Part shown: positions 45,201 to 57,195 of the stretch, in pieces
How positions within the stretch are numbered: position 1 is the stretch's first letter
Layout of the letters: each line of letters starts with the position of its first letter
Assembly: GCA_914767715.1 (NCBI GenBank)
Contig: OU612067.1
Coordinates: forward strand, 8,062,001-8,126,000
DNA: 64,000 nt
Origin: Membranipora membranacea
Taxonomy: Eukaryota > Bryozoa > Gymnolaemata > Cheilostomatida > Membraniporidae
Reading direction: 5' to 3'
Program-made: the position numbers and the translations under genes
The notes under the pieces: generated by a model
What the model saw: only the letters and a program-made list of their open reading frames with translations
What the model was told of the DNA's origin: nothing
The model's database searches: none

Positions 45201-46471
45201 TGTTGAAAATTGCATAATGATTTCACATAAGTTAGGTAATGAAATTTTACGGAACACAAACAATTTCCGTTTAACTGCTAAGTCATTACAATCGAACTCT
45301 TGGGAAAGAAATGGATAACCCGGAAATAGATTAGTACAAACAAATATTTATAATGATAACCACAGGAGAAAGCATTTTATAATGATATATATATCTAAAT
45401 CTTTATTGCAACAACCATCATCCGAAGATGTTCTCCCTGATGTGCAAAGAAACCAAAAAAAAACAATCAAAATAAAATCAAGGGAATATAACTCGATTCA
45501 ATGAAAACAAATGCTATGACAATGCAAATTCAAATGTAAGTAAGTAAAGTGCAGTAAGTAAATGCAGTCAGTAAGTAAAGATTTCAGAGTCAGAGTAGAG
45601 TAAGTGGTAGCTCGGTTGGTTAGTGCGCCGGTCCTTCAACACGTTAGTGATGAAGGTCGCGGGTTCGAATCCCACTGCAGTCTATTGACTGGGTTCGGTT
45701 GGCCTCCAGATGAGCTACAACCTGCCTGCAAACAAAGAGCAGACTGGCGCAGACATTGCGGCCTAGCCATTAAGGCAAAATAATATTTTGCCGCCCATGC
45801 TTCGGGATGTGGCGTGTGATATGACATCCGATTTTAATCAACCTTTTAATCAAAATTCAAAGCTCATTCCCGTAAAAAAATGACTCTCTTAGAATTATCC
45901 CTCCTGTTAAGGCACAAATAATATGAGCTCCACAGAAATTATTTAAATGAAATCCTCCACAAACAATTGCTAATTGGTATATGTGCATGAAACAGATGTA
46001 TAATTGTAGATTAGTTTTTTGATCAAAATTTGTGAATTGATTCAGCATTTGCCGTTTTCTTGTGCTTAAACTGTACAGTCATCATACCTGATAAAGAAAT
46101 ACTATTTTTAATGCTTTCAATAAGGGAGAGCTTTGCACTTTTCCGGTGTTTGAACCTTGCCTGAACACAACAGCACTTACTATCCTCCTGACTAGAAATA
46201 TTTTTTTTGAATTTGGTTATCATTTAATTGACTCATTAATCCCTTCAACACGATTACTGTTTATATGTCATCAGCTGAAGGGGTGGAAAAAGTTACAATT
46301 TGTTCTTGCATGTAACAGTTGATGTTTTCATATATTCTCGATATTCAGCTTCTAACTCTATATAGAATTTTAATTTCCAAAACACTTGTCACTCACCTGA
46401 CTTAGAACTATCATCGAACATGCAGACACCATTGCAAGAAGCTGTGCCAACATTTTAAACACCTTCATCAT
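42217..46471 (-). CDS. lec4: secreted PAN/apple plus F-type-lectin-like protein, intact
   Basis: Exons (minus): 46471-46397, 45164-44858, 43252-43140, 42672-42597, 42431-42217. They total 786 nt, giving 261 residues, with phases 0, 1, 0, 1 and GT-AG borders. Two adjacent ATGs open the signal peptide (MMKVFKMLAQLL...VLSQ). The PAN/apple-like exon (CEKLF, PLCSS, QCMGMC, ESCMKL, GHCLMS, PCNTT, SCPKP) is three codons longer than in lec2 near TTAEGTT. FTP exons read GKTIADHS, YAVDGEA, RFCGQY; TYIIIDLGELY, NYVKIW; VQMRNTEIT, ALCGVRV, ITCSFT, GRFVKTY and FCVMEIEVF. Lec4 is close to lec3 in the FTP exons, but more diverged in the PAN and signal exons. This places the recombination boundary of unit 2 near the foldback in intron 2. 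Intron 1 holds a SINE (45604-45845). The protein is probably extracellular. Confidence 0.83.
43943..44416. mobile_element. Intact 474-bp foldback element with internal inverted tRNA-like pair (unit 2)
   Basis: It begins AGAATCCAAATATTGAGGAA and ends with its exact reverse complement, TTCCTCAATATTTGGATTCT. Arms continue inward about 140 bp (GACCATAACTTC, AAGTTTGAGA, ACCTTxTAAG, CACAACGCGTCAT/TGACACGTTGTG). The centre is an inverted pair of tRNA-like sequences (44113-44184 minus, 44204-44263 plus). I see no clear target-site duplication. It lies in lec4 intron 2. Confidence 0.78.
44417..44857. other. lec4 intron 2, no gene
   Basis: Unit-2-specific AT-rich sequence adjoining the PAN exon. Nothing recognisable. 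Confidence 0.35.
45380..45440 (-). repeat. Possible LINE 3' tail
   Basis: On minus it reads CATCTTCGGATGATGGTTGT, TGCAATAAAGATTTAGAT, then an ATATAT run. A polyadenylation-like AATAAA followed by a short microsatellite tail resembles L2/CR1-type 3' ends. Confidence 0.35.
45604..45845 (+). mobile_element. tRNA-derived SINE, uninterrupted copy
   Basis: A box-like TAGCTCGGTTGGTTAGTG and B box GGGTTCGAATCCC (45660-45672) are followed by the same body as 6337-7496 (CACTGCAGTC, ACCTGCCTGCAAAC, GCGGCCTAGCC, TTGCCGCCCATGCTTCGGGA) and the tail GACATCCGATTTTAATCAACC. Confidence 0.78.
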
Positions 46472-46635
46472 CTTCTTAGCAAGCTTTCTGTCACTCTGAA
46501 ATTTCAATCACGAAATGGTGCTTATATTATGCTAAATAGCCTTTGATTAGGAATTGTTGTCGTTCATGTGGCATGATTGTATTTCCAACGCAATTTCCTG
46601 TAATGATTTATTAACAATTAAATTCAAACATTGCT

Positions 46636-47003
46636 TGTAACAAATGGACTGTTTAAAGTGTAATGGCATACCTCCAAATGCAAGTTACATACAGAAATGA
46701 CTGTGTTTTGCTGCAACAATCAATCCACACAGATGATCTTTGTGTGCTGCCAGTGTTTTATATCATTTTTCCTGCCCACTGAACACCAGCGGTGCTGATA
46801 TCAACGCCATCACCATCTTGTGTGATAATTCATTATTAGTGATATTGAACCGAATTTAGAAAGCATTTAAATTCTTTGCCAGAGTAGTCTGTCAAATCAT
46901 AATCATTGATTGATTATTGCAGCATATAACAGACATTTGTGTATGTAACTTGCATTTGGAGGTAGCTTATTAGCCTACACTTTGAACAGCCCATTTGTCA
47001 CAA
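46636..47003. mobile_element. 368-bp inverted-repeat MITE
   Basis: Left arm TGTAACAAATGGACTGTT...ACCTCCAAATGCAAGTTACA (46636-46700) is inverted at 46938-47003 (TGTAACTTGCATTTGGAGGT...GCCCATTTGTCACA). The arms are about 65 bp with an 8-nt length difference. It lies in the 5' flank of lec4. Confidence 0.78.
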
Positions 47004-47689
47004 AGCTTTTTTAATCCTGACATTTGTTTAATTCTATGCCAAGCTCACTTCATATTTGATGTGCCTACATTTTTCTTGTGTAAGCTTGTTTTGCATCTGT
47101 CATGAGCTGGTTGATTTCAGTTTGGTTTCGTTTTAATGGTCAAAACACACTCTCAAGGCTTGATATGGGATTTGCCATTTTTGCTAGGAATTCACAAGCT
47201 ACCTTTTCACCTCACAAATTAATTCTTGGAAGCAAAATTATAAAAAAAACATCTTCATTTGAATCAATTGTAAATTTTATTGCTTATGTAATTAGGGATA
47301 ATCCTAATTGGAATGTGATATTGGCACCAGTTTAAACTCAAAGGTATAATTCATGTCTTTGGATTATGAGCTAGTCACATTGTTCTGAATACAATCCACA
47401 GACTAATCTGCTAGTCAAATAGTAATTTGGGAGGACATAGTTAGATTTGCCTTCAAATTTGTGCATGGATGTTATGTGTGCAATCTGCACTGTTTATCAG
47501 CGCTCCCAATACAGAAACATCATACAAATATAGAGAACAACAGGGTATCACAATAAAAAAAATTAATTTAGAAAACTTTTTTTGCATGCATGCAGCTTCC
47601 GGTCAGTACGAAAATCTGTAACTTTGAAATTTTTAGAAGAATTTGATCAAACTTATCAATGCAGGAATCATAAGTCTTTTAGTGAGAAA
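47004..47689. other. No gene seen
   Basis: AT-rich. The frame at 47102-47335 has no recognisable domain. Confidence 0.35.
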
Positions 47690-48074
47690 TCAATTCATAT
47701 AAAACATACTGAGCTTTGAATAAAGCCTATGAACAAATGAGATCCTGTTCTAAAGTCTGTGGAGCCCGTCAATCAATAACTTTTCCATTTCTGTAAATAT
47801 AAACTATTTAATACATTCACGATATTTTCTGTCAGTGTGTCAAATCCCCACCAAACCCTAAGTTAACTTCTTGCCTCATAAAACTTGATTTATCTACCAG
47901 TATGATGGTGTATCAGTGACAGGTGTATAAGTAACATAATATATAGTAAACAAGGATTGTTACGTGTCATCTGGTATAATAATCCTGTAAATAAAGTACA
48001 TAAGTACCCTCAAAAATTTTAATATCACATACCGTTCAGTTTTTTACTACTGTTAAGCCTACGGAGATATTAAA

Positions 48075-48438
48075 GGGGCTCCCTGCACACAAAGCTGTCT
48101 TCAATTTCTTCAGAGAAAATAGAGCAATCTTCAATTTAAAACTCTCATCTTCAGAATAATCTTCAAAACAACTGGACTGTGGTGTTATCTACTCATTTCT
48201 GCTTAGAATGACTCATGTGCTTGAGTTTTGGTTATGTTTTGATTGGCTGATGAGTTTAAGTTTGTTATCATTTGGAGTTGTTTGTCCAAAACACCTAGCT
48301 TGGGTAGCTAACTCCAAATTGTTGGACTGAATTACACTCGAGAATCTTTTATTGATTTTTCATTTAAACTGACCAAATATTTTCTTCAACTTTAAAACAC
48401 TCAATCTTCAATCTTCAGTAAAATACGCGGGGAGCCCC
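48075..48438. mobile_element. 364-bp MITE present only in unit 2
   Basis: Starts GGGGCTCCCTGC and ends GCGGGGAGCCCC. It is flanked by ATTAAA on both sides (48069-48074, 48439-48444), and the same site in unit 1 (29514-29529, GAGATATTAAAACAAT) is empty. The duplication can also be read as TTAA. There is no transposase. It has a TCTTCAATC-rich interior. Confidence 0.85.
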
Positions 48439-48475
48439 ATTAAAACAATATATATTCTGGTGTCTAGTCATATAG

Positions 48476-50775
48476 TTAAATGAATAATATGTGAAATTTT
48501 TGAAGAAGAAGTGCTATGAATGTCACAGTACAACAATAAAAAAACTGATCTACAATGGAAAAATATTTACGTAGGTATAAATTATTATTTATCACAGTAA
48601 TTTGTTGGTGATTAGCAAGGTATGATCTGATTAGCTCAGTTACAATTTGATTAAAATTTAAATGGGTTAATTTTGAAAGTAGGACATGATGGTCAATGGT
48701 ACCAAGAGCTTTGCTAAAATCAAGAAAAACACCTAGCACAGACTTTCCAATTGCTCATGGCTGTTAACGCTTTGTCCGTGAGCAATGAAATTGCCTGATT
48801 AGTATTTTTATGTTTTGTAAAGCCATATTGTTGCGTGTTTAAAATATCATTGTTTTCTAAAAAGGCCGTAATTTGTGAGTTAACTACTCGCTCAAAGATC
48901 TTGCTGAAAGTAGATAACATCGATATACGGCAGTAATTGTTAAGAGATTTAGTGCAACCTTTTTTAAATAGAGGGAGACCTTTTCTTGTTCTGAGAGCAT
49001 CAGGGAACACACTACACTATAGCCTCCTATTAATAATTTGGGTCAAGCGCTCAGCTATCAATGGGGCTGCTAATTTAATTAGTTTAGCTGGGATGAGATC
49101 AAGACCAATTATGTTGGTGTACTGCCATCAAGTGTGGCATGGTTATACTTATATCAAGTGGTTCAAAAGTGAAATTGTTGTGTAAAGATATTGACAATGG
49201 AGCTCCCGGTATCAAAGGTGAATCGTTAAAAGCGCTGGCAAGCGCCTGACCAATTTAAATGTAAATGTAAAATAGCGATTAAAGCTATTTGCTATTTTTA
49301 AACTGTCTGTGAGCACTAAGCCATCAGTCTCATCTATAATTTCTTTAGGATTTGGGAAGCCCTGTGGCTTTTTTCCTCTTTCAGCATTTAAAATTCTGTA
49401 GATCTGTAGTTGACCTGAATAAATTTTCATAATAATTGGCTTTTGCTTTTTAAGCCTCTTCGGTCACAAAATTCCTAAAATTTTTAAATTTTGATCTCAG
49501 ATTTTCTTTTAGAGGGTTGTTTAGGCACTCACTGAATAAATAGTCTTTGTTGTTAATCAGTTTCAAAATTTCACCAGAAATCCATGGTTTGATGGTGTCT
49601 TGTTTTTAATATTAGTTTTAACATCTTCAAAGGGTGTGTAATTTTTGCAAATTTCCAAAAATGTCCCTGCTAAATTCTCATACACTTTATTGGCATCTTT
49701 ATTACAGCTTGGTGGATTCCATTCCACTTTACTCAGTCAGAAATAAAATCTCAGTTTTAAATTCTTTAAAACTGACGCATACACTGTTTGCGTCACACTC
49801 AAAGATCATGATTTCTGGGTGTATACTGCACTGTCATGATTGCTATGGTCCTAATCTGATTAGTTGTTTTACTCTTCCGCTTTATCTTTCATTTTTTGCC
49901 AATTCATTACCATCTAAATGCGGAGGTTGGCCATCAAAATGATGACGTATCATCCCACCCTTTTCTATTTTTACGACCTATTTATACAGGTCAGTATAAA
50001 GGACAGTGCCGTTTTTGCTAAGGATCAGTTACATGTGACAGTTACAACTTGACGTTACAATTTACCAGTTGCCTGGGGCATTTGCCCCAGGATGTAGTTC
50101 AGTAATAAAATGATCAAACTGTCGAAAAATTGCATTCAGTGATATCAAGTAATCTGATATGTACTCTGCCAGCAGTGAACTGTCGTGATCTTTCCTGATC
50201 CGACACAACTACGAACTCGAAGTGTCTCAAAGTGTCTTCAAAGTAATTTGAAGGCTTTTCAGCAGAAATGAATGTAGGGAGATGAGCTGAAATATGTGAC
50301 AATATTGTACCAGATGAAATTAACTTATTTGTCATGTTACTGTTGATATGATCAAGAGAGTTTCCGATACGAGTTGGTATGATCATGTGGTTTAGGAGGC
50401 AGAAGGCAGAGAGAATATTTAAGTATTCAGAGCTATGATCAGTCTCAATTAGAGCGTTAATATTAATGTCACCAGTGATGCTGTGAGGGGACTTGGGCTG
50501 TGCGTGGAGGAATTGTTCAAGGTCATGACGGAACTCATCCCTGTCAGCACTGGGAGACCGAAAGACAACCGTCCGAGCCAGGCCATTTCCAGATCCATCA
50601 AACTCACACTCACCACCCCTCAGCTTTAAGGTCAGTACTTCACATCAAGACATTGCCACATCTCACTGCTCGACATCAGAAGCAAACCCGTCACGCAAAT
50701 AGGCCCCCACACCTCCTCCTCCTCCTGTCCCTTACCTAGAAAAGAGAAGCCATCAATGTGATAAATTGGATGTCC
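48476..50775 (-). mobile_element. LINE-I fragment, unit 2 copy
   Basis: Same structure as 29553-31890: endonuclease (GGVGAYLRDGF, TGDININ, PTRIGNSLDHINSN), linker (RGKKPQGFPNPKEIIDETDG, about 49320-49400) and RT blocks (LPLFKKGCTKSLNNYC, STFSKIFERVV, GVFLDFSKALGTID). The GDxNIN Asp is kept here. Frameshifts make it dead. Confidence 0.83.
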
Positions 50776-50781
50776 ATCTTC

Positions 50782-51535
50782 TTAGATGGTAATGTTGTGT
50801 TTGTGAGCAATTGTTGTGATGTACATGAGGTCACCTTTCTCTTTCTGTGAGAGATGTGAGTAGATAGTGGTTAGATGATGTAACATCCTGCTCCTGATGA
50901 ATATTTGATAACATGTTAAGGCTAGCTGTTCTGAAGTGCCCATAAATCTTAGCTTCAGCATGATGAATAGTTTTTTGCGGGCATTCTTGATCAAGAGGAC
51001 TGTGTTTTTATGAAATTTCAGCTTGTTGGTTATAGTAGTGCCAAGATATTTATAGGCTTCCACGCGTTCTAGAGGAGTGTCATTGATAGTAACTTCTGGT
51101 GGATCGGGATTGTCTTTTACATTAGTGAATATGATCTCTTTGGTTTTTGTGGTGTTGAGGATCAGATCTCTTTTATTACACCAGCTGTGAAGAGTTGTCA
51201 TCACATTCTACATCGTTGATGTGGAGTGTTGGTTGAGTTTTTCAAGTAACAGAGTATCATCAGCATACTTAATGAAGGACACTGAGTTGGTGGTCTCTGA
51301 TTGGCCCATCTCATCGACATAGATGGAGAACAGAATTGGCGATATTGGGGGCTGCCAGTTGATGATGTTATCCAGTCTGAGGTGTTTATCTGCGATGTAA
51401 CTCTCTGAGTTCTGTTACATAGATAACTGTATATCCAGTTTATAAGGTTTGGATGGAGATCAGTTTGCTTTAGTTTCTCAATCAGGATGGTCGGGCTTAT
51501 AGTGTTGAAAGCACTCGAGAAATCGTTGTATTCGT
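50782..51535 (-). mobile_element. LINE-II fragment, unit 2 copy
   Basis: Longer and closer to ancestral than the unit 1 copy. It keeps the TGSPQ block (about 51345) and the stretch encoding KLRFMGTSEQLALTCYQ (about 50920-50970), both deleted in unit 1. The YADD box lies at about 51270. Confidence 0.82.
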
Positions 51536-52444
51536 CACAGCGCTCGCTCTACATTATCATCATGCCTGTATTGATGCTGCTATGAATATCTCTAAATCAT
51601 TATGTAAAACTTTCAGGCATCCTGGGAGGAAAGCATATTCTGTTGTAGTATCTGCATGGACTTCAAAGCTCTGTAGCTAGACTAGATTAATTTTGAAAGG
51701 TATTAATGTGTTAATATCAGCCAAGGCGATGATCACACTCCTGCATTTAAGAGTTCTTCCATTGTAAGATTACATGTGTATTTTAACAATGGAATCACTC
51801 TCCAGGGACTCTAAAATTTAGTTTTATCTGGAAAACATGTCATATACTTTTATTGTGAATCTACATTCATCTTTGCAAATGTTTTTCATGCAGTGACAGA
51901 AGAAATAGCTTGAAAATAAGGAAATGCCTGAGACAAAGAAAAAAATATACTAGTAATAAAATTAAGACGATTTAAAGTGCTTCGATCCGTTATTATCTAC
52001 CTACAGCATCATACTGTCTTGTGAATTGATTTGGTTTATTTTATTATGCGCTAGATTTTTAGACTGATATGGAAGTTTTGTGTGATGGTCATCTTTATGG
52101 TTCACACTTTAACATAAGAACTGTTTGTGAAAACAATTTGACCAGATCTAAAAAAACTTTGTGACTCCCCATGTGTAACTCTTTTCTATCACACCTATAA
52201 AGCTGATACTATGGCCCATTCATATCGATGATGACGCTACTGGCTTTAAAAACAGAATCAACCACAGCCTCTTACTCTATCTATCCCAAACTGTTAAGTC
52301 TCTACTTTCTAATGTAATAACTACTAAGTCATTACAGCTTCTACAATCACCTAATTCCTATTTAATACACAAAGTGACAAAATTATTTTAAAACTATCAA
52401 TAAAGCGCTGACAGCGAATATTATAAAAGAAATGTACAACAAAT
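51536..52444. repeat. Old spacer copy, no gene
   Basis: Aligns with 8640-9560, including the SOX-like pair (TTCCATTGT 51757-51765, ACAATGGAA 51786-51794). Confidence 0.55.
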
Positions 52445-52984
52445 GGATTTACTGACTAAATACCTCAATTTCATATACACAGAAATGATGATTAATGCCT
52501 GGCTTTAACGATTTAAGAAAGCGCCCAAACAATGTGAACGTACAATATATTGTATTAGGAGATTGTGCAGGCCCCCCTACTCTCACTCCACATAATGCTT
52601 CATCAGTCTCAAGTGTTCTTGTGCTGTATGAAGTAAACGCTCAATGTCACAACGAGATTACAGGAAATTGACGAGGATATCAAGAGTAAAGAGAGAAACC
52701 TTCTTAACCTTTAGCAAAACTCATCTTGAACTACTTCTGTGAGTCAGTTGATTTTATGCTCAATGAATTCTGCCTATCCTAAAATCATCTACAACAAAGA
52801 CATGAGGAAAATCCTTATCAATGCATCTTTTTGGTGTTTCACTTAACTACAACCGGCAGCCTTCAATAGGTTATCAGTGTGTTAATATTGAAATCTCCGT
52901 TACTCAACAAACTTTGAGCTGTAACCAAAGATATTGTCACCATTGTGATAAGGTGCAACAAAATTACGAAAACCTCCATTTCCT
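52445..52984 (-). pseudogene. Chimeric lectin relic: last exon fused to first-exon region
   Basis: 52445-52617 is an FTP-c exon of lec1 type that is still in frame on minus (ALCGVRV, TIYCTFTLFGRF, HHFCVYEIEVFSQ, stop). At 52617/52618 it changes abruptly into sequence matching lec2 intron 1 (16219 onward), followed by a lec2-type signal exon (ATG at 52982-52984, MEVFVILLHL...AQSL). The PAN and FTP-a/b exons between are gone. The signal-exon donor GT has become TT (TTTGTTGAG against TTTGGTGAG in lec2). This is the scar of a deletion or unequal crossover between a lec1-like and a lec2-like gene. Confidence 0.8.
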
Positions 52985-53153
52985 TCTCTCAGTATTCTCA
53001 TGAATGTTTTTCATCAGTCTTCAATTTCAGCATTTCGATAGTGCTTATTAATTATGAGTACATGCAGCTTATGTCTTAATGCTTATGTTGGGGAGGGGCA
53101 TTTGTTACCAAAAGTCTAACGCCCTAACATGGTCAAGTCTCTGAAGAGTGAGC

Positions 53154-53203
53154 TCATTGTCAGAATATCCATTTATTCCAACGATGAAATCATCTCCAGG
53201 GAC
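53154..53203 (-). promoter_or_regulatory. SOX-like site pair upstream of the chimeric relic, one site mutated
   Basis: TCATTGT (53154-53160) is kept. The partner reads ACGATGA instead of ACAATGA, and CATCTCCAGGGA follows. Loss of the second site fits decay beside a dead gene. Confidence 0.3.
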
Positions 53204-56200
53204 TCTTAAATTTAGTTTAATCTCTGACACATGCAGAGAAATACACACCTGCTGGTGCTAGGGTTTTGAAGAATCAATCTTGAAAGCTCCGCCTATGGGA
53301 CTTGAAACCAAAACTCCTGCGTCACAATTCGCCTGGCAGTGAATAGAAAACACAACCACCGATGGCTCAAACTCATCATCCCATAGAGAGGTGCCATTTA
53401 ATGAGACTGACATCAATAAATCATGGTTAAATCTAACAAGATTATGTCAAAAGTATTCCCCTACCGAATTGAACAGTTTTGCTTGTAAGCTTTCTCCATT
53501 TTTTGATAATTATCCCGGGACAATATCTTGCAGGTAAATAATCAATTTAATCATTTTATCGAGATGTGCATACTGTCTTTCCTGATCTGACTGGGCATGT
53601 ATATCACTGATAATCTAGGCTATCATTAGCACAGAAGAGATGTCGTAAGGCTAAGTATGCATCATGTGTGATTTTAATTTGCGCATGTGCAAGAATGTTG
53701 AGTTTAGTTTGGGTTCTGATTGCAATTTTTGGTCAGGGAGAATTGGATAACCCCAGAATGAACTTCCAATCAAGTTTAGCTAACAGTGACAACAGAAGAT
53801 AACTGTTGCAAACAATTCCGCACGCATTGGGGAGTGTGCCACCAGAGCAGGTAGCCATTCAGAAATTGGTGACTCAATTCGCAGAAATTAGCACATGCCC
53901 AGAGCTGAGCATGCACAGAATGCGAGATGTGAGCGGATAGTGGATGTACAGCCAATAAATGTAGTTTATATGAGTTAGAACCAATAGATGACAATTCGAA
54001 AGAGATTCAATAATAAGGATTGCACTAAAGTGAGTTGCAGGAGTCATTGTTCCACACCCATGCAAAACTACTACATTCACATACATGGATTTAGTCTGAA
54101 TACAATTTTCCATCCCTATATCAATCCTTGACCCTGCTTAGTAACTTTTTCTCACCTTTTCATGAGAGCAGGGATGGCATCTGCTGTATCGGCCTCTGGT
54201 GATATTCCAACCCAAATGTATGACATCAATCAAACTATAAGCAGGCAAATCTAAAATTTTTCTTAGTTATGAAACATGACAACACATTTGAGTTGCTGAC
54301 TAAATGCTTCAATCTCCATCTGGTATGGTGAGGAACGGATTGGGCCATGTATACAACAAGGTGTAGTTGAATTGCTACGAGTCTATCTTTCTTGAGCGGT
54401 GAGTGGGCTATTATTTTATGATAAGGGCTCTATGTGACGGTGTACTTTTAACTTCACTCAAGAGTTACGATTTTCCAAATTACATTCCAAATATTAGTAT
54501 TACAGAATCATAATTATAATGAATAATCAATTAATTAATAATTTTAATTATTATCGAGCTTTATTATAATTATTAAACGCCATAAGAGGCTCTCTATACA
54601 CATCAATATCGGTGCACTGATCCGACAATATTTGATACAATTTATGAGCGATAGAAATAAATCCACTTTACAGGAATTATTGTACCACAAAGATTGATGC
54701 ACTCAACCCGAAATTAATACACCACCGAAATCAATGCACTTGACCGAAATTAATACACTCAACACACATGGAATTATAATTATCACTTGCTTCAAGTTGC
54801 ATTTATTGATTCAATGCTCTTATCACAATGCGCAATCTTATTGACTTCAAGACTTCAATCGATTTATATTTATCACAAGCCTCAAATTGTATTTACCCTG
54901 TTTATGATAAATCCTAGAAACTATGATCATCCTAAGGTGAAGCCATAGAAGACCTCCTGAACTTGAGTGTGCAGCAAGCTGCCATAAACTGATAGATGCA
55001 CTAATCGTCCATTGGCAGTGACACTTTGATCTTAGGCACTCAAAAATGGTGAGTATTTACTGATTTATGATACTGTGATACTACACTTTCTGTTATATCA
55101 GGTTTGTCAAATGCTTGCACGATATAATTCAACAAAATGTCCGAGTGAATAATGATGGCGGTGGAGGTGGCTGACTACATAATCGAAACCACGGTAGACA
55201 GGTGGGTGCAATGTCTAATTTTTGTCAACCAGCCAAACAAAAACATTGAATCAATTAAATATGTTTATTGAAATAAAAACTAAATAAAAAAAAATATATT
55301 GCTTGTCTTTTAGAGCCTGATTTCTATCCATTTTTGCCTGTATTTTATCTCACATTGAAGCTCACTGGCAACACAATGGCAAGGGATAGGAGACAGGACA
55401 ACACATATATTTGAATGATTGATTTATACAGATATATGCTTTCATGAGTGACCAATATTGACGCAAATCAATAAGTGATGTAAGCAGTGATTTACCAAAT
55501 AACAAATCCAATGTATAACAAATTAGCAGGGCAGGAGCTTTGAGTTTAGATAATCTATACAAATCTTTTTACACCAGAAGACTCATATTTTCTTGAGCAA
55601 TGTGACGGGGCTCAATTATCAAATCATACAGTACTGTGTTATAACTCATAAACATTAATGACTGAAGACTGGCCTTTGAGCCCCATCTTTTGTAGTTATC
55701 TTATCTTGGCTCATGCATTATCTAGTACCACAGCGCGGCTTTATAGCGAGTTCTGCTAATTTATTAAACTTGTCTGTTCGCGGGTAAGAGAAAATACTGC
55801 TGTTTACAATGATTTTAGGTTATCTTACACTCAGCTAGTTGTATCAGTAATTCCAGAGAAAGTCTCAAATGTTCACAGGCTGTGAACAGAATTGCAAGAG
55901 ATCATTGCACTGGCATGTTGCATGCAACTTACTGCCTTGAAATAATGAGGCTTTTATCCAGCGGGCAATGGGAATATGACAGTTGTGGTTGATGATGAAG
56001 GACATTTTTAAGTTGGCTTTAGTATCCTCTTTTCTTGCAAAAAAAACAAGGCAACTTATTATAAATAAAATCATTTATGAGAAAATAAGTTGTATCTTTA
56101 CAAAATGGTTGAGTTTGTTACCATAGACTAAAAAGTAAATTATCAGAACATTTATAGGTTAGGGTAGGGAGAGAATTCATCTGAACTGGAGTTCCTATAC

Positions 56201-57146
56201 AAAAACTGAATATTTGATATGGAAAGTGTCTACTCTCCTCATTTCCATTCACCTGGAAACAACATTGTAACACCAATCTCAAATTATTTGATCCCAATAG
56301 AAACACAATTTAAGAACAAGCTGGTGGCTTGCCATTGCTGTTAATTAGGAAATCGAAGTCTTGGCAATCATGGGTATGGATCGGATATCAGGTATATCTT
56401 AAAGTTTGGATACAGATTGGTAGGGGTACAAGTGAGCAACTGCAATTCTGTGATAACATTTTCATGGTTCAAATATCTTTATTTTGACAAAAAACTTGAA
56501 AAAATCTTTGAACTTTGGTGATTTTTTTTCAAATGTGCTTATTGCTCACTATAAAAACTAAATAGGTAGGACTAAAATAAACTTATATAAAATTGTTAAA
56601 AGGCAATGGGACTGTCCAACTAGATATCACATCGCCACGCTCACTAGCTGGAAAGACAGAGCGAAACATCTGCAAACAATCAGACTGCCTCCCACAGGCA
56701 TGCTGCTAGGCCACCCAAGGAACCAGACTGATTACATGTATCACATCACAATTGGTGATCATTTATCCCATTTATATCAATGTTGACTTAACTGTCTCTC
56801 ATAACCATTACAAACACTAAAACAGTGAATTTTCTCTCAAAATAATTTGAATATTAAAAACTTCAATTATCATCCCTTAACTACTGTAACACCTGACATT
56901 TCACAATGTATTCTTACTTCTTTCTACCCAATAGTTTTTAGGTATGACTCAAAAAATATATGTCATCCTTTACACAGATTCAAATGTGAGAATAATCTTG
57001 AGGGATCAACAAGGCTATACATTGCACTGCAGTGCTGAACTACTTAGAGGCACCTATATTTACCTAATTTATCGTATAGACAACTGCTTGCTCTAAATTA
57101 TGTGGCTTTAATTATTTTGAAAGTCTTGAGAAAAGACACTGACAAC
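53204..57146. other. Spacer of unit 3, no gene
   Basis: Copy of 16804-20890. About 90 bp present in units 1 and 2 near 19170-19370 are missing at 55553 (TTTAG joins ATAATCTATACA). Confidence 0.45.
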
Positions 57147-57195
57147 ATATATATGTATATATATATATATATATATACACGTATATGAATTGGTG

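Larger units (their letters stand above)
32701..52617. repeat. Segmental duplication unit 2 (spacer, 5.6-kb unique insert, lec4, LINE block)
   Basis: Starts where 32580-32700 (the end of the LINE block and old spacer) joins GCCCTAACATGGTCAAG. In unit 3 about 1.45 kb more separates the same two points (51663 to 53115), so unit 2 has an extra deletion here. Contains the spacer 32725-36516, the insert 36517-42135, lec4 and the second LINE block. Confidence 0.83.

Noticed and set aside
47102-47335. 77-codon plus frame upstream of the LINE block
   Set aside because: No homology to recognised families, no conserved copy, and an AT-rich composition that easily yields such frames.
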